A DNA stretch of 64,000 nucleotides from Xenopus tropicalis (GCF_000004195.4 NC_030678.2:131531104-131595103), one strand, 5' to 3'. Positions 21,946 through 33,101 are shown, counted from the stretch's first letter. Made by a program: numbers and translations. Notes: generated by a model not told the origin, from the sequence alone.

Positions 21946-24224
21946 TCTCCACAGAGTTCTCCAGATCACGCTCGTTCACAATCCAGGCAGAACTTCCCGC
22001 TGATGTCCTCTTAGCACAAATGCATTTAGCCAAATAGGTGATTCTTGAGAAAGCCTACTTGGCAAAATGTGCTGAGAGGATCTATATTGATATGCATTAT
22101 AATCATTTTAAGTCTGCTACTAGAATGAGAGCCTAAATTTTCTATGGAATTCCCACAATAGGGGAATGACCTAACAACAAACTTGCAGTTTAAACTGCAT
22201 GAATTGAAACACTTGCACTTTATCACAATGAATTTCATCTAAATATGTTTGTATGTAATTAATTTCCTGCCAAGGGTCTATGTAAATCACCCCTGTTGTC
22301 CATGCATGATCTGTGAAGTGATAAATGTATAGTCTCTTTATGGTTTTTGTATTATTCTCTGTACTGTATATCATATAGGACATTACTTTAAATGAAAAAG
22401 TGTTCCTGGGAGGCTTGTTGACATTTCTATAATTTTTTTTGTATTTCACATCTAGATTATTATCAAGTAAAATGATGTTGAATCCTTGTAGGTTACTAAA
22501 TAATTATATCTCTGAGAGATGTTGAACTGCAGGTTGAGCGTGTAGGGCTGTGGGTCAGTATCATACTGGAATGGTGTCTGCAAGCCTTCTTTGCAATAAG
22601 ATGCAGGAATTGTGACTGTTGACAGCTTTTTTGAACTTCCCTATATCTTCCCAATATCTTTATCTCTCACATAGATGTTTGTTTGTTTTGGGGCTATTCT
22701 ATATGCCCTCTGTGTTGGAGCCATCTTGACAGCAGTCCGGGCTCTTTCCATAACACAAAACTGTCAATATTACTGGAGGTTTGCCCCACTCTTTGTGATT
22801 GTGAACGTTCACTGCCTGACCATTGGCCTGCCCTTGCAATGTAGTCTGTCTGAACTCTAGCTGTGACTGCAAGCCAAGCTTCCAAACCATTATTCTTTAA
22901 TAGTGATTTTCTCCAGGCTGTCAGATGTGTATCACCACTACACCCTTTGCCTTAATGATATGACCCCATATGAGCTGTTCAGAACTAGAGACAGAGGTGC
23001 TAAATGGAGATAGCACTTTTCAACTGTTCAAACACTAACCTAGTGTAAGGAAAACATCATTTATTTGTGTACTGTATTTCTATGTTTAAATGTATTCACT
23101 TTGTTATTATAATTAGAAGCCATACTGATTTTTCAATAGCTAGAATTCTCATTAATGGCCATTTTACTGCAAAGGCCATAAAGTAAGACAGAAGCATTTA
23201 TGTCTTGTGGTAACATGGAGAAAATGTACGATACAGATGTTCTGTGTGTGTGACTGGTACAAATATATAGAAATCAAATATGTCTCTACAGTACAGCAAA
23301 ACAAATTGTTTATGCTAAAAAGGCTTTCAGAACCCTTCTAACATAAGATAAATCCTGCTAGTCTGTTAATGCTAGATTTACAGTTTCCTAATTAAGGCTG
23401 AATGTCGGTATTATTTTGAGTGAATTAAAACAAAAGTGCATACTGTATTCATTATATACAAATATATTGTCAGGAAGCAAAAAAGTAAGTCCTATAAATA
23501 AATTTACGGAATTCATTTTGTTGAAATATTCATAAAATAGTCTTTTCTTAATTTTCCTCTTCGGTCCATTTGAGATCTGAATTGAATTCTTTACAAATGA
23601 TCCAGACTAGAAGGAAGACACCTAAGAGACAGTAAAAGATAGGCATACAATACAATTATAAAGAATGAATTACAAGGATACAATTTCATGGACATATGTA
23701 ACACAAGGGACAGAAAAACGGAAATAGCTGTAAATGCGATAGAAAAAAGCAGAAACTTTGCCAAAAATAAAACACTACACATGCCATGTGAAATGGAAAC
23801 CTTAACTAGAATCCTGAATTATTCAATAAAATTATGAATAGTAATTTTTTTAAATTTCTTCTGAAATACATTTAAACCAAAAATGTTTGTCTATCAATCC
23901 AGTGTTGGTTCCTAATGGCAACATTTGCTATACATTTTGTGTGTAAATACTAAAGATAAAGGCATAACAGCAAAGACTGAAGAAACAGCAGCCAGGGAGC
24001 CAGGAATATATAGGAGCTTATAGCAATTTCAATAGAAGCATGAAAAAGCCAAATGAAACATTAAATGTATGGCCCTATAATCTATATATATTTATGTAGG
24101 TGTTCATGCAGTTGTTTATTTAAAGTTGTTTATTTACCTGTATAGGATTTTTTTCTTTCATAAAGTTTCAAAATATGAATGATATCTTCTAATTGCAACC
24201 ACTTATTTCTCTCGTCAAAACAGT
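21946..24224. other. unique sequence, nothing recognised
   Basis: AT-rich host-like DNA. No exon, RNA gene or element can be supported. Confidence 0.35.
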
Positions 24225-24228
24225 TTAA

Positions 24229-24694
24229 AACAGAAGGAAAGGTAAAAACTAAGTAAGCTTTATCAGAAATGTAAATACAGCCATAAGCACTCACAGAAAC
24301 GCTGCTATCAAAAGAAACAGGATTTATCATCTCCTTCCTTGTCTCTGTAATTCCTGTGCCAGAGTCTGAGCAGCTCTCTCCTCTCTCCCCTCTTCTGCTC
24401 CCTCTCCCAAAATAATACTAAGGACTCCCTCCCCCCCTTAGGAATGTGGATCTGAGCCTATCAGCAGGAAGCTTCCTCATAGTCTTACAAACTGCGCATG
24501 TTCAGGGGTCTTGGTGCAGGAGCATGGCATTATGGGAATTTTCTTTACAGAGCTCAGCATTTTTTTTCCTGTGAGGCTTCTGATCATCTGACCAGGAGAA
24601 ATATGGGGAGACTTAAGGGCACTATTGAGAGAACTGATGGTATGCCTGCAGCTTGAGATTTATTTTTTATTTATTATTAGCCTTTCCTTTTCCT
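24229..24694. mobile_element. TTAA-type (T2-like) MITE
   Basis: TTAA at 24225-24228 and 24695-24698 brackets it. The left end 'aacagaaggaaaggtaaaaac' region is mirrored by 'gcctttccttttcct' at the right. The interior 'ctctctcctctctcccctct' and 'gcgcatgttcaggggtc' give it a pyrimidine-rich, then GC-richer body. Non-coding. Confidence 0.7.
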
Positions 24695-24698
24695 TTAA

Positions 24699-25842
24699 GA
24701 AACTAGTTTCAGTCTCTAGGTTTAAGTTAGCTGCAACCCTCAATAAGACTCTTTCCTATTGTTTCTTTAAAATAGCATGTCCCTCTGTCACATGTTGTCC
24801 TCTGCATCCATGGACTTAATACTGCTAGTGATTTACAGGGGTATTGCAATAAAAGTGTCAATTAGTTGCACCAGGTCTAGCAACCAAACAAAAAATACCA
24901 TTTATTGGCCACATGTTGGAAAGCAAATATCAACTATACATTATGAGTAGTGATGAGTGACCTTGTCTTTGCACGGGGGCATTAATATATTACCACTCTA
25001 GGTTTTTAAACTAGGGTCTCCCTTGGAAATAATGAGTTAAGAAACCAGTAATTTCTAAAACTACAGTTGTTAGGAAACCTTTAAACGATTAAGGAAAGAA
25101 GCAAAGTTATGTAATTACGTATTCATTTGTAATGTCAAAAGACATAAATCAATCACATCAAACCCCAACAGTATTAAATGAGGGGTTCAAACACACTAAA
25201 TACACTATAAATAGTCAAATTGCCTATTAAGTGTCATAGGGATGTGGGAGCATTGGGAGCAAATTGCTCATTTACGGCAATAATTATAATTGAATACCTT
25301 TTTCTTGCTGGAACAACATCCATGCATGCTTACCACCCACAGATAAATGATTCATCACTAGAACTCTTGTTACTGAATTGCATGACTTGACTGCCTTTTA
25401 CTTCTTGTGCCAAAGATTAGACTTTATTTTCTAAAGTTTCTCTTTTTCTATTGTTCTTTCAGCCTAAAGGAAGAAAACTGTATTAGGAAAATATTGCATT
25501 GATATTTTATATATTAACACATTTTCATAATTTCCCCTTCTGAGATGTATTTCAAATGCAAACAAATTGAAATTATTAAACATTTTTCTTATATGTTCAA
25601 TCATTTATTTATTAAATCTAGTTGTCTTTCACTGAAAATTTGACAGTTTGTCTGTGAGAAACCATTTACCATACCCACAATGTGTTTCCTGCATAGAAAA
25701 TATTGGACAGACTAACAGGGGTGAGTGCATTTTTTTCTCTGATACAGATTGGTGGTGGAATGTTTGTGAATCTGTGCTAGAATTTCACTATGCATTTTGT
25801 TTTGCAGGGAAATAAATTGTGTTTTTTTGAGTTGGAAGAAAC
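24699..25842. other. mostly unique; an isolated MITE end
   Basis: 'tagtgatgagtgacc' at 24948 matches the left terminus of the hAT MITE family but no right end follows. The rest is not recognised. Confidence 0.35.
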
Positions 25843-25910
25843 GTGACAAAAAAGCATTGACTCTAATTGGCATTTGGCATGAGAAAAAAAACACAGATTT
25901 CAATGCATTT

Positions 25911-26252
25911 GGGGCAGATTTACTAAAACTGTAACATTTCTCATTTTTTTCTTTTTAAAAATTCAAATAAACTAATTTCCACGAAAGTTTGACATCTACT
26001 AAAATATCTGAACTAAAAAAGTCAGAGTGAGGAAAAAGTCGCAGAAAAGTGTACACCGAAACATCTACTTTTTCTAATCTGCCTTTGAAATTAACATGAT
26101 CTCAGCAAGTTTTAGCTGATGAATTGTCGGATTCAGATCTTTAGCCATTTTGTCTCTTTGTAAATCTCAAAAAATTCACAATTATTTTCTCTGACTTTTA
26201 GTGCTAAGAAATCTGAATCAGAAAAAAATACAAGCATTAGTAAGTGGCCCCC
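25911..26252. mobile_element. MITE with 'ggggcagatttactaa' ends
   Basis: The left end 'ggggcagatttactaa' is answered by 'attagtaagtggccccc' at the right. The same end type occurs at 6074, 41855 and 63259. Interior 'tttgacatctactaaaat' and 'aaaaagtcagagtgagg' are non-coding. Confidence 0.55.
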
Positions 26253-26287
26253 TTGGTGAAGAAAAAAATGTGAGATAAAACACCCAT

Positions 26288-27036
26288 TCCATGACTGGAC
26301 TACTGCAACCTGCTATTAACCGGCCTCCCTAACTCCCATCTTTCCCCCCTACAGTCTATATTAAATACTGCTGCCAGAATTCTCCTCCTCTCATCCAGGA
26401 GAGTTCAGGCCCTTCAGGCTTCCCCCCTATTAAACAAAGAATATCTTACAAACTCCTTCTCCTAACCTTCAAAGCCCTCCATTCCTCTGCTCCTCCCTAC
26501 ATCTCTTCCCTTGTGTCTCTGTACGTTCCTGGTCGACTCCTTCGTTCCTCGCAGAGCAATCGCTTGGTTGCGCCCCCCACTACTACTGCGGTTTCCCACC
26601 TTAAACCTTTCTGCCTTGCTGCCCCCTACATTTGGAATGCCCTCCCTGATTTCCTCCAGAGAGAATCCTCCCCCAGTCTTTTTCAAACTAAAGTTAAAGA
26701 CTACCTCTTGGAGCACTCGCCCAACACCTGATCTGGGAACTGGCACTTATATTGTAGTGTCACCCACTGTGACCTACAGCACTTATATTTGCCTATTTGT
26801 GTCTGTAAGTTACCCTACCATATAGATTGTAAGCCCTATGGGGCAGGGACCTCCTTCCTCTTGTGTCCTCGACTCTTAACTTATTGCAGCTGTATTTATC
26901 TGTATTTATTGTTATACTTTGTATTTATCTATTATTCTTATTAACACCCTGTTTGTATTAATGTATTCTACTGTACAGCGCTGCGTACATAAGTAGCGCT
27001 TTATAAATAAAGATATACATACATATACATACATAC
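26288..27036 (+). mobile_element. L2-like LINE, 3' end
   Basis: 5'-truncated non-LTR element: the end of a reverse-transcriptase ORF (26295-26731), then a 3' UTR with 'attgtaagccctatggggca' + 'ggga' (26825-26849). A terminal 'agcgctttataaataaa' (26995-27011) is followed by ATAC-type repeats. These 3' features resemble the L2 clade ('...gcgctcaataaat'). A minus-strand copy of the same 3' end is at 62805-63030. Confidence 0.75.
26295..26731 (+). pseudogene. L2-like reverse transcriptase, C-terminal end, frameshifted
   Basis: The first frame (from 26295) reads 'LDYCNLLLTGLPNSHL', then 'LQSILNTAARILLLSSR', the end of the RT region in L2/CR1-group LINEs. After a one-base frameshift near 26440-26460 the second frame gives 'LLTFKALHSSAPPYISSL', then 'AAPYIWNALPDFLQRESS', and finishes 'VKDYLLEHSPNT' at a TGA (26729-26731). 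The order of blocks (thumb-like segment, LTFKALH, AAPxxWNxLP, terminal tail) is that of L2-type ORF2. The catalytic YxDD region and endonuclease are missing, so it is dead. The overlapping minus-strand ORF (26462-26746) is its antisense shadow. Confidence 0.8.
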
Positions 27037-27322
27037 ATTGACTTCAAGGCATTTGGTGTGAGAAAAAAAAAGCCTATTGACTCCAACACATTTGGCAAGA
27101 GAAAAAATGCCCATTGACTTCAATGAATTTGGTGTGAGCCAATAGGCGTGAGAAAAAAAAACAACCATTGACATTTTGAACAAGAAAACACGATACAAAA
27201 AAATGCTAATTAACTCCAATGTTATCGCGCAAAATGGGATTGTTTTGTCCATCACTACAGACCAGTGCAAAGGACCAGGCTGCAAGTGTATGTGTGCATC
27301 TGCCAAGACACATAACCGTATG

Positions 27323-27958
27323 CAGTGCTGAAAATATTTTTTCACCAGGCATGGATTTGAAGCAAAATTCCGTGAAACATGAAATTTTTTTGTGAAAAAG
27401 CTAAGGGAACATTAAAAGAAGTTTCAGTTGCGTCAACAATTTGTCACGGCCCCGTGAAAAAAATTACGCTCACATTTTTTTAGGTTCTTAAAACTGTAGA
27501 TAATGCTTCCTTTCCCATTGGCAGTAACAGTCACATAGTTTACATGCATAGTTTATAGTTTTTCATATTTGGTGGCTTATGACCGACCTGTGTCAGATTT
27601 TTTTTTTTTTAGTTTTTTTTAACAAATGGCTTTATTTGGGTGCGCTATACAGACAATTTTGCTTTATTAAGTTCTTGATTGTTTAAACTTCTACGAATTC
27701 TGTCCATCTAGAGTGTTCATTGTGGTTTCCATCAAAATCTATTCAGTAGCAAAGTCTAAAAAAGTATAAATAGGGAGATTCTTCTTATTTTCCCTGAAAT
27801 GCTGAAAAAATGTAAGAAATTGTGAAAGATTTGTGAAACACTGCTTTTCTAATGTGCACAACTTTTTTTGTTGCAGAGTGAATTTTTCCTGCAACAAATT
27901 TTTGCGCCCATTTTACAAAAAAAAATCCATGCCAGCTGCAAAATTTTGCTTATCACTA
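27323..27958. mobile_element. hAT-type MITE, long or composite copy
   Basis: 'caccaggcatggatttgaag' near 27342 and the right end 'attttgcttatcacta' (to 27958) belong to the 'tagtgatgag' family. The left terminus reads 'cagtgctgaaaat'. Flanking octamers do not match. The middle (about 27480-27790) is unrelated to other copies, so this may be an inserted segment or two neighbouring copies. A T10 run is at 27600-27609. Confidence 0.45.
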
Positions 27959-29005
27959 GTCATACATTATTTTTTCTTTATACTCTTGCAAGATCTCCTT
28001 CTACTACAGTACATTTGTTTTATTCACAATATGTTAAATGTTAAAAGAAACCTAACATATATATCGATCAGTATTTTACAATTTAAAGAACACCAAGAAA
28101 CATAAAACACTTATCCATATCTAGTAAAACCAGACCTTCTTGTTCAGAACTTTTATTTTCTGCTAACAACTTCAAGCTGTCACAAACAAATTATTATCAC
28201 TTGACCTTAGAGGATCATTATCATTTATAAGAGGTTTGCTATCATACTCTATCTCTCAGCAGAGCTCTATCAATCATCCGTGATGGTTAATGACTGTCCA
28301 GAAATCTGGCACTCAAATACTAAGCTTGAAATAGACAAATATTCATAGTTAAATGTTAAGCTCAGGAGAGATTTCATTGCTACTTCTGTAGACTGGGCTA
28401 TTCTTTTTCTTCAAGACAGGTCATATCTGTTAGAAGTGTTGCAATTTATTATCTTATAAGGCAGCAAGTTTTAATAATCATTTAAGTGAGATAATACCTA
28501 ATAAACAAGGAAAACATTGTTATTGCTGGTGAATGATTAGGAGTATTTAATCATTAATAGTAGGATATACCAAACATAATTTTGATCATAGAACTTTTGG
28601 ATCTTAATAAATGTATTTGTCTAAATGTCTAAAGATAACATTATTTTAAAATATTTTTTTTCAACTTTAAAATGCATAAAATATTTATATTGTTCATTCA
28701 CAGCATATAGTGAGATAAAATAAACAAATCTGTCAAAAAGAGAAAAGTTGTTAATAATTAAGAAGAAATGATGATGAATTATTGGGTGAATTTAACAAAA
28801 TCATTTTGATTATTTTAATAAATTAATTCTGTCTTGTAAAATATATCATAATAATATATTACTTAGTTTTTGTGGATAATCAGTTTGCCATTTATACATA
28901 AGATATATATACATATAAAAAATGTAAGTATCTATAAGAGAAATCAAATACAATCTAATGGATGCAGTTAAAAAAAACGCAAGAATTGTTACCCAGGAAG
29001 GTGGG
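27959..29005. other. unique, very AT-rich sequence
   Basis: 28440-28930 is extremely A+T-rich with many short A/T runs. No coding or mobile signal. Confidence 0.4.
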
Positions 29006-29048
29006 TAGATAGATAGATAGATGGATAGATGGATAGATGGATAGATAA

Positions 29049-29106
<58 letters not shown>
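29006..29106. repeat. GATA microsatellite, left part
   Basis: Imperfect (TAGA)n with GGATAGAT variants ends in the TA used as the Tc1 target. The array resumes at 30740-30766 on the far side of the Tc1 element. A minus-strand ORF of repeated Y, L, S and I is its artefact. Confidence 0.95.
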
Positions 29107-29322
29107 CAGTGGTGTGAAAAACTATTTGCCCCCTTCCTGATTTCTTATTCTTTTGCATGTTTGTCACACTTAAATGTTTCTGATCATCAAAAACCATTAA
29201 CTATTAGTCAAAGATAACATAATTGAACACAAAATGCAGTTTTTAAATGAAGGTTTACGTTATTAAGGGAGAAAAAAAACTCCAAATCTACATGGCCCTG
29301 TGTGAAAAAGTGATTGCCCCCC
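29107..29322 (+). repeat. Tc1 left terminal repeat, IR/DR type
   Basis: The outer direct repeat 'tggtgtgaaaaactatttgc' (29110 on) recurs in altered form as 'tgtgtgaaaaagtgattgc' (29299 on) at the inner edge. This gives the two-binding-site IR/DR layout known from the Sleeping Beauty type of Tc1 elements, where transposase binds both copies. Confidence 0.85.
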
Positions 29323-29498
29323 TTGTTAAAAAATAACTTAACTGTGGTTTATCAATTTCAATTTTCAATTTCAATATCAATTTCTGTAGTCACCCCCAGG
29401 CCTGATTACTGCCACACCTGTTTCAATCAAGAAATCACTTAAATAGGAGCTACCTGACACAGAGAAGTAGACCAAAAGCACCTCAAAAGCTAGACATC

Positions 29499-30521
29499 AT
29501 GCCAAGATCCAAAGAAATTGAGGAACAAATGAGAACAAAAGTAATTGAGATCTATCAGTCTGGTAAAGGTTATAAAGCCATTTCTAAAGCGTTGGGACTC
29601 CAGCGAACCACAGTGAGAGCCATTATCCACAAATGGCAAAAACATGGAACAGTGGTGAACCTTCCCAGGAGTGGCCGGCCGACCAAAATTACCCCAAGAG
29701 CGCAGAGACAACTCATCCGAGAGGCCACAAAAGACCCCAGGACAACATCTAAAGAACTGCAGGCCTCACTTGCCTCAATTAAGGTCAGTGTTCACGACTC
29801 CACCATAAGAAAGAGACTGGGCAAAAACGGCCTGCATGGCAGATTTCCAAGGCGCAAACCACTTTTAAGCAAAAAGAACATTATGGCTCGTCTCAATTTT
29901 GCTAAAAAACATCTCAATGATTGCCAAGACTTTTGGGAAAATATCTTGTGGACCGACGAGACAAAAGTTGAACTTTTTGGAAGGTGCGTGTCCCGCTACA
30001 TCTGGCGTAAAAGTAACACAGCATTTCAGAAAAAGAACATCATACCAACAGTAAAATATGGTGGCGGTAGTGTGATGGTCTGGGGTTTTTTTGCTGCTTC
30101 AGGACCTGGAAGGCTTGCTGTGATAGATGGAACCATGAATTCTACTGTCTACCAAAAAATCCTGAAGGAGAATGTCCGGCCATCTGTTCGTCAACTCAAG
30201 CTGAAGCGATCTTGGGTGCTGCAGCAGGACAATGACCCAAAACAAACCAGCAAATCCACCTCTGAATGGCTGAAGAAAAACAAAATGAAGACTTTGGAGT
30301 GGCCTAGTCAAAGTCCTGACCTGAATCCTATTGAGATGTTGTGGCATGACCTTAAAAAGGCGGTTCATGCTAGAGAACCCTCAAATAAAGCTGAATTACA
30401 ACAATTCTGCAAAGATGAGTGGGCCAAAATTCCTCCAGAGCGCTGTAAAAGACTCGTTGCAAGTTATCGCAAACGCTTGATTGCAGTTATTGCTGCTAAG
30501 GGTGGCCCAACCAGTTATTAG
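29499..30521 (+). CDS. Tc1-family transposase, DD34E, apparently intact
   Basis: The protein would cut the element out at its terminal repeats and insert it at TA, acting in the nucleus as a multimer on the IR/DR ends. The 340 codons equal the usual Tc1 length (about 340). N-terminal paired-like DNA-binding region: a helix-turn-helix at residues about 20-47, a GRPR-like linker (GRPTK, 59-63), a second helical subdomain to about 120, and a basic NLS-like stretch 'KRLGKNGLHGRFPRRK' at 105-120. Catalytic core: D153 in 'LWTDETKVELFG', a Gly-rich 'YGGGSVMVWG' at 187-196, D244 in 'LQQDNDPK', and E279 in 'SPDLNPIE'. D244 and E279 are 34 residues apart. 'DPKQTSK' has Gln where related proteins, as I recall them, have His (position 249). 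The start is the first ATG after the left repeat, and the stop lies 4 bp before the right repeat. No internal stop or frameshift is seen. Confidence 0.95.
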   Translation: MPRSKEIEEQMRTKVIEIYQSGKGYKAISKALGLQRTTVRAIIHKWQKHGTVVNLPRSGRPTKITPRAQRQLIREATKDPRTTSKELQASLASIKVSVHDSTIRKRLGKNGLHGRFPRRKPLLSKKNIMARLNFAKKHLNDCQDFWENILWTDETKVELFGRCVSRYIWRKSNTAFQKKNIIPTVKYGGGSVMVWGFFAASGPGRLAVIDGTMNSTVYQKILKENVRPSVRQLKLKRSWVLQQDNDPKQTSKSTSEWLKKNKMKTLEWPSQSPDLNPIEMLWHDLKKAVHAREPSNKAELQQFCKDEWAKIPPERCKRLVASYRKRLIAVIAAKGGPTSY

Positions 30522-30525
30522 GTTC

Positions 30526-30739
30526 AGGGGGCAATTACTTTTTCACACAGGGCCATGTAGGTTTGGATTTTTTTTCTCCCTAAATAATAAAAACCCTCAT
30601 TTAAAAACTGCATTTTGTGTTTACTTGTGTTATCTTTGACTAATAGTTAAATGTGTTTGATGATCAGAAACATTTTGTGTGACAAACATGCAAAAGAATA
30701 AGAAATCAGGAAGGGGGCAAATAGTTTTTCACACCACTG
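30526..30739 (-). repeat. Tc1 right terminal repeat, IR/DR type
   Basis: Inverted copy of the left repeat. The inner direct repeat 'gcaattactttttcacacag' starts at 30531 and the outer 'tttttcacaccactg' ends at 30739. Small indels relative to the left side lie around 30590-30680. Confidence 0.85.
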
Positions 30740-30766
30740 TAGATAGATGATAGATGGATAGATAAG
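30740..30766. repeat. GATA microsatellite, right part
   Basis: 'tagatagatgatagatgg' continues the array interrupted at 29106 by the Tc1 insertion. Confidence 0.9.
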
Positions 30767-31355
30767 AGAGCTGGCAGTGCAAGTAAGTTCTTTTTATACA
30801 CATATATTTGAATCAAGAGTTCCAACAGTTTAAAGAAAGGGTAATATGCATTTTAGCCATTGACAAAATGCTAAACAATGTTGATCCACAGACTGGTTTG
30901 ATAATCTACCAGGAGACAGGAATAATTTATTTCACTCCTTGGAAGAAACTGAGTACATGTGTAACTTCTTCCAGACTCTTTTGAGTATGTGTTGCATTTG
31001 ACATGCTTCCACAGTATTTAAATCCCAGAGTGAAAATTCCATTGATCTCCAATAAGGCCTCACATTTATAAATATTGTTCTTGTCTTTTTATGTTTTTGG
31101 ATTCCAAGAAAAAATGACTGTGTTTTCATGTATTGTAACCTGCCTCACTCTGTGATCTAAGCCAATTGATTTTCTGTTGACTGATTGTGGTCAGAGTACT
31201 TATTAGTGACATAAATGAACTATGTAGTGCTTGTATTTTTTTTAATCATCAAACAATAACCTTTGACCTGGAATATCCTTTGCAACATTATATTTGAAGC
31301 CAACCCCTCAAATAAGTTAATGTAAAGAAGTGATAAAATTATAAAACAAACCTAG
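30767..31355. other. unique sequence, nothing recognised
   Basis: AT-rich, no supported gene or repeat. Confidence 0.35.
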
Positions 31356-31357
31356 TA

Positions 31358-31635
31358 CAGGTATGGGACCCATTATCCAGAATGCTCGGGACCTGAGGTT
31401 TTCCGGATAAGGGATCTTTCTGTAATTCGTATCTCCTACCTTAAATCTACAAAAAAATTATAATTATATCTTAGTTGGGAGCAAGTACAAGGTACGGTTT
31501 TATTATTACAGAGAAAAAGGAAATCATTTTTAAAAATGTGAATTATTTGCTTATAATGGAGACTATGGGTGATGGCTTTCCCATAATTCGGAACTTTCTG
31601 GATAATGGGTTTCCGAATAAGGGGTCCCATACCTG
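31358..31635. mobile_element. TA-flanked MITE, 'caggtatggga' family
   Basis: Inverted ends 'caggtatgggacccattatc' and 'ggggtcccatacctg' are flanked by TA (31356-31357, 31636-31637). The interior 'atatcttagttgggagcaag' region and 'tattattacagagaaaaagg' recur in the copy at 52961-53250, and diverged copies lie at 39176, 48400 and 59970. 278 bp, non-coding. This family is among the most familiar Xenopus repeats to me. Confidence 0.8.
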
Positions 31636-31637
31636 TA

Positions 31638-32024
31638 GTATCTGTATATCCTAGAAGTATTGAAGTATATAACATATCAAATCCTGTATATAGAATATTC
31701 TTCCTCCTGTAACCAAAAATGGAGTAACCACTCAGGAATCAATTGTTTCTAGCAAACTTGCTATAATAATTTTGTTGCTATGTGACACTTCCTCCAACAA
31801 TTTATTTCATAGTGTCTTTGCAATTAACTTAAAATAATTCAGGTCATTAATAATTCAGAAACCAGTGAAAACTATCTTTTAAAATCAAATGATTTTGACA
31901 TTGTATATGGATATACATTCTTTATTTGCAAGGTGTTATGGTATTTTGGCTTTCACAGTCAATGTCTATACTTCAAATAGTGAAAAAGTGAATATTACCA
32001 TAAACCTTCAACTATAAATAAAAA

Positions 32025-32027
<3 letters not shown>
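31638..32027. other. unique sequence, nothing recognised
   Basis: AT-rich, no supported feature. Confidence 0.35.

Positions 32028-32064
<37 letters not shown>
32028..32064. repeat. (TA)n microsatellite
   Basis: About 18 TA dinucleotides, a perfect run. Confidence 0.95.
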
Positions 32065-32067
<3 letters not shown>

Positions 32068-33100
32068 GGCAAGGTCACTATAAAGATACCTGGGAAACTC
32101 CAGGAATGGATACATAAGATACATAATTAAAAAGGCAGCTGAAGGCACAATGGTTTGTTTCAGTCTGGGGGGAAATAGACAGGAGAACCCGCAGTGTGAG
32201 CCCAGTCAGAGACTTTGGAATACCACAAGGTTGGATTTTTTTCAATATATTGGTGATCCCACCATTTTATCATTCAGGGAAAGGAACACCCCATAATATC
32301 ACATCACTTAGAAGAAATCACCTTCCTTCCTGAAGGAAAGAGTCACTCTTATCTCACATCCTGACAGACAGAAAAAGTAATCATTCTTACACCCCCTACA
32401 AAAGTATATATGTAAACACAATTGCTATTGAAAGCAATAGTTGTTTTCTATTTCTGCACTGTTGCATTCAAGAGGAAGAAAAGAAAGATTCAGTCTTATA
32501 CAACTCTCAACAGCAATTACTTCTACAAATAACAAATGTACGTATATGGAATATAAATTACATTCATAGTTTCATTATGCAAAAAGAGCTAGTATAGAGT
32601 TCCTCTTTGGTGTTTATCTGTTATCATCATATCACCTCTTTGGTGTTAGAGTTGCAATGCAGGAAATGACAACTGCACTAACCACATTTGTTTTGTTTTT
32701 TTAATCCTTCTCTTTGCTATTGTCGTCGCCATGGCTCCATCTAGAGTACACATAACTTTTGTTATAAAGTAAAAAAGGTGTGGAATCCATCATACTGAGT
32801 TTGGGATGCTGCACTTCTATCTTGGCATATATTTACACACCATGAAATACAAAGTGTAAAGATGAATTTAATTAGCTTATTGAAGCATTAAGTGAAGACT
32901 AGATTCATCAGCTTATTAGTATTACTTATCCAATGAATCTTACTGAAAGATATGTATTATGGGTTTGTCAGTTAATTACATATTAGCTCACAAAGACAGT
33001 GCTGAATGACAGGTGCTGTATGACTAAATGCAAAAGCCATCAAACACTAAAACTGTCAGAGAAAGAAAAAGTGATAATATTTGAAAATATATAAATATAT
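32065..33100. other. unclassified sequence
   Basis: 'tgtggcaaggtcactataaa' directly follows the TA repeat and could be the start of an element, but no second end was found. The rest is AT-rich and featureless. Confidence 0.35.
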
Positions 33101-33101
33101 G

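Larger units (their letters stand above)
25843..27257. mobile_element. tandem-repeat MITE broken up by later insertions
   Basis: Units of roughly 35-40 bp built on 'cattgacttcaatgcatttg' + 'gcgtgagaaaaaaa' occur at about 25855-25910 and again at 27037-27180. The right end 'gttttgtccatcacta' (to 27257) is the hAT family terminus. Between them lie a second MITE (25911-26252) and an L2-like LINE (26288-27036). 'acacccatt' before the LINE and 'gacttcaaggcatttgg' after it rejoin into one normal unit, showing that the LINE split the array. The left terminus is not identified. Confidence 0.5.
29107..30739 (+). mobile_element. Tc1-type DNA transposon, near complete
   Basis: The 1633-bp element has TA duplications at 29105-29106 and 30740-30741, terminal inverted repeats of about 210 bp, and one uninterrupted transposase ORF. 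The outer 63 bp of the two ends are identical in inverted comparison. Inner parts differ by scattered substitutions and small indels. All structural parts needed by an autonomous Tc1 element appear present, though activity cannot be judged from sequence alone. Confidence 0.95.

Noticed and set aside
26462..26746. Minus-strand 94-codon ORF
   Set aside because: It is antisense to the L2-like reverse-transcriptase fragment, which has recognisable motifs on the plus strand.
28955..29197. Minus-strand ORF of repeated Y, L, S and I
   Set aside because: Translation of the GATA microsatellite.
30099..30368. Minus-strand 89-codon ORF
   Set aside because: Antisense shadow of the Tc1 transposase.
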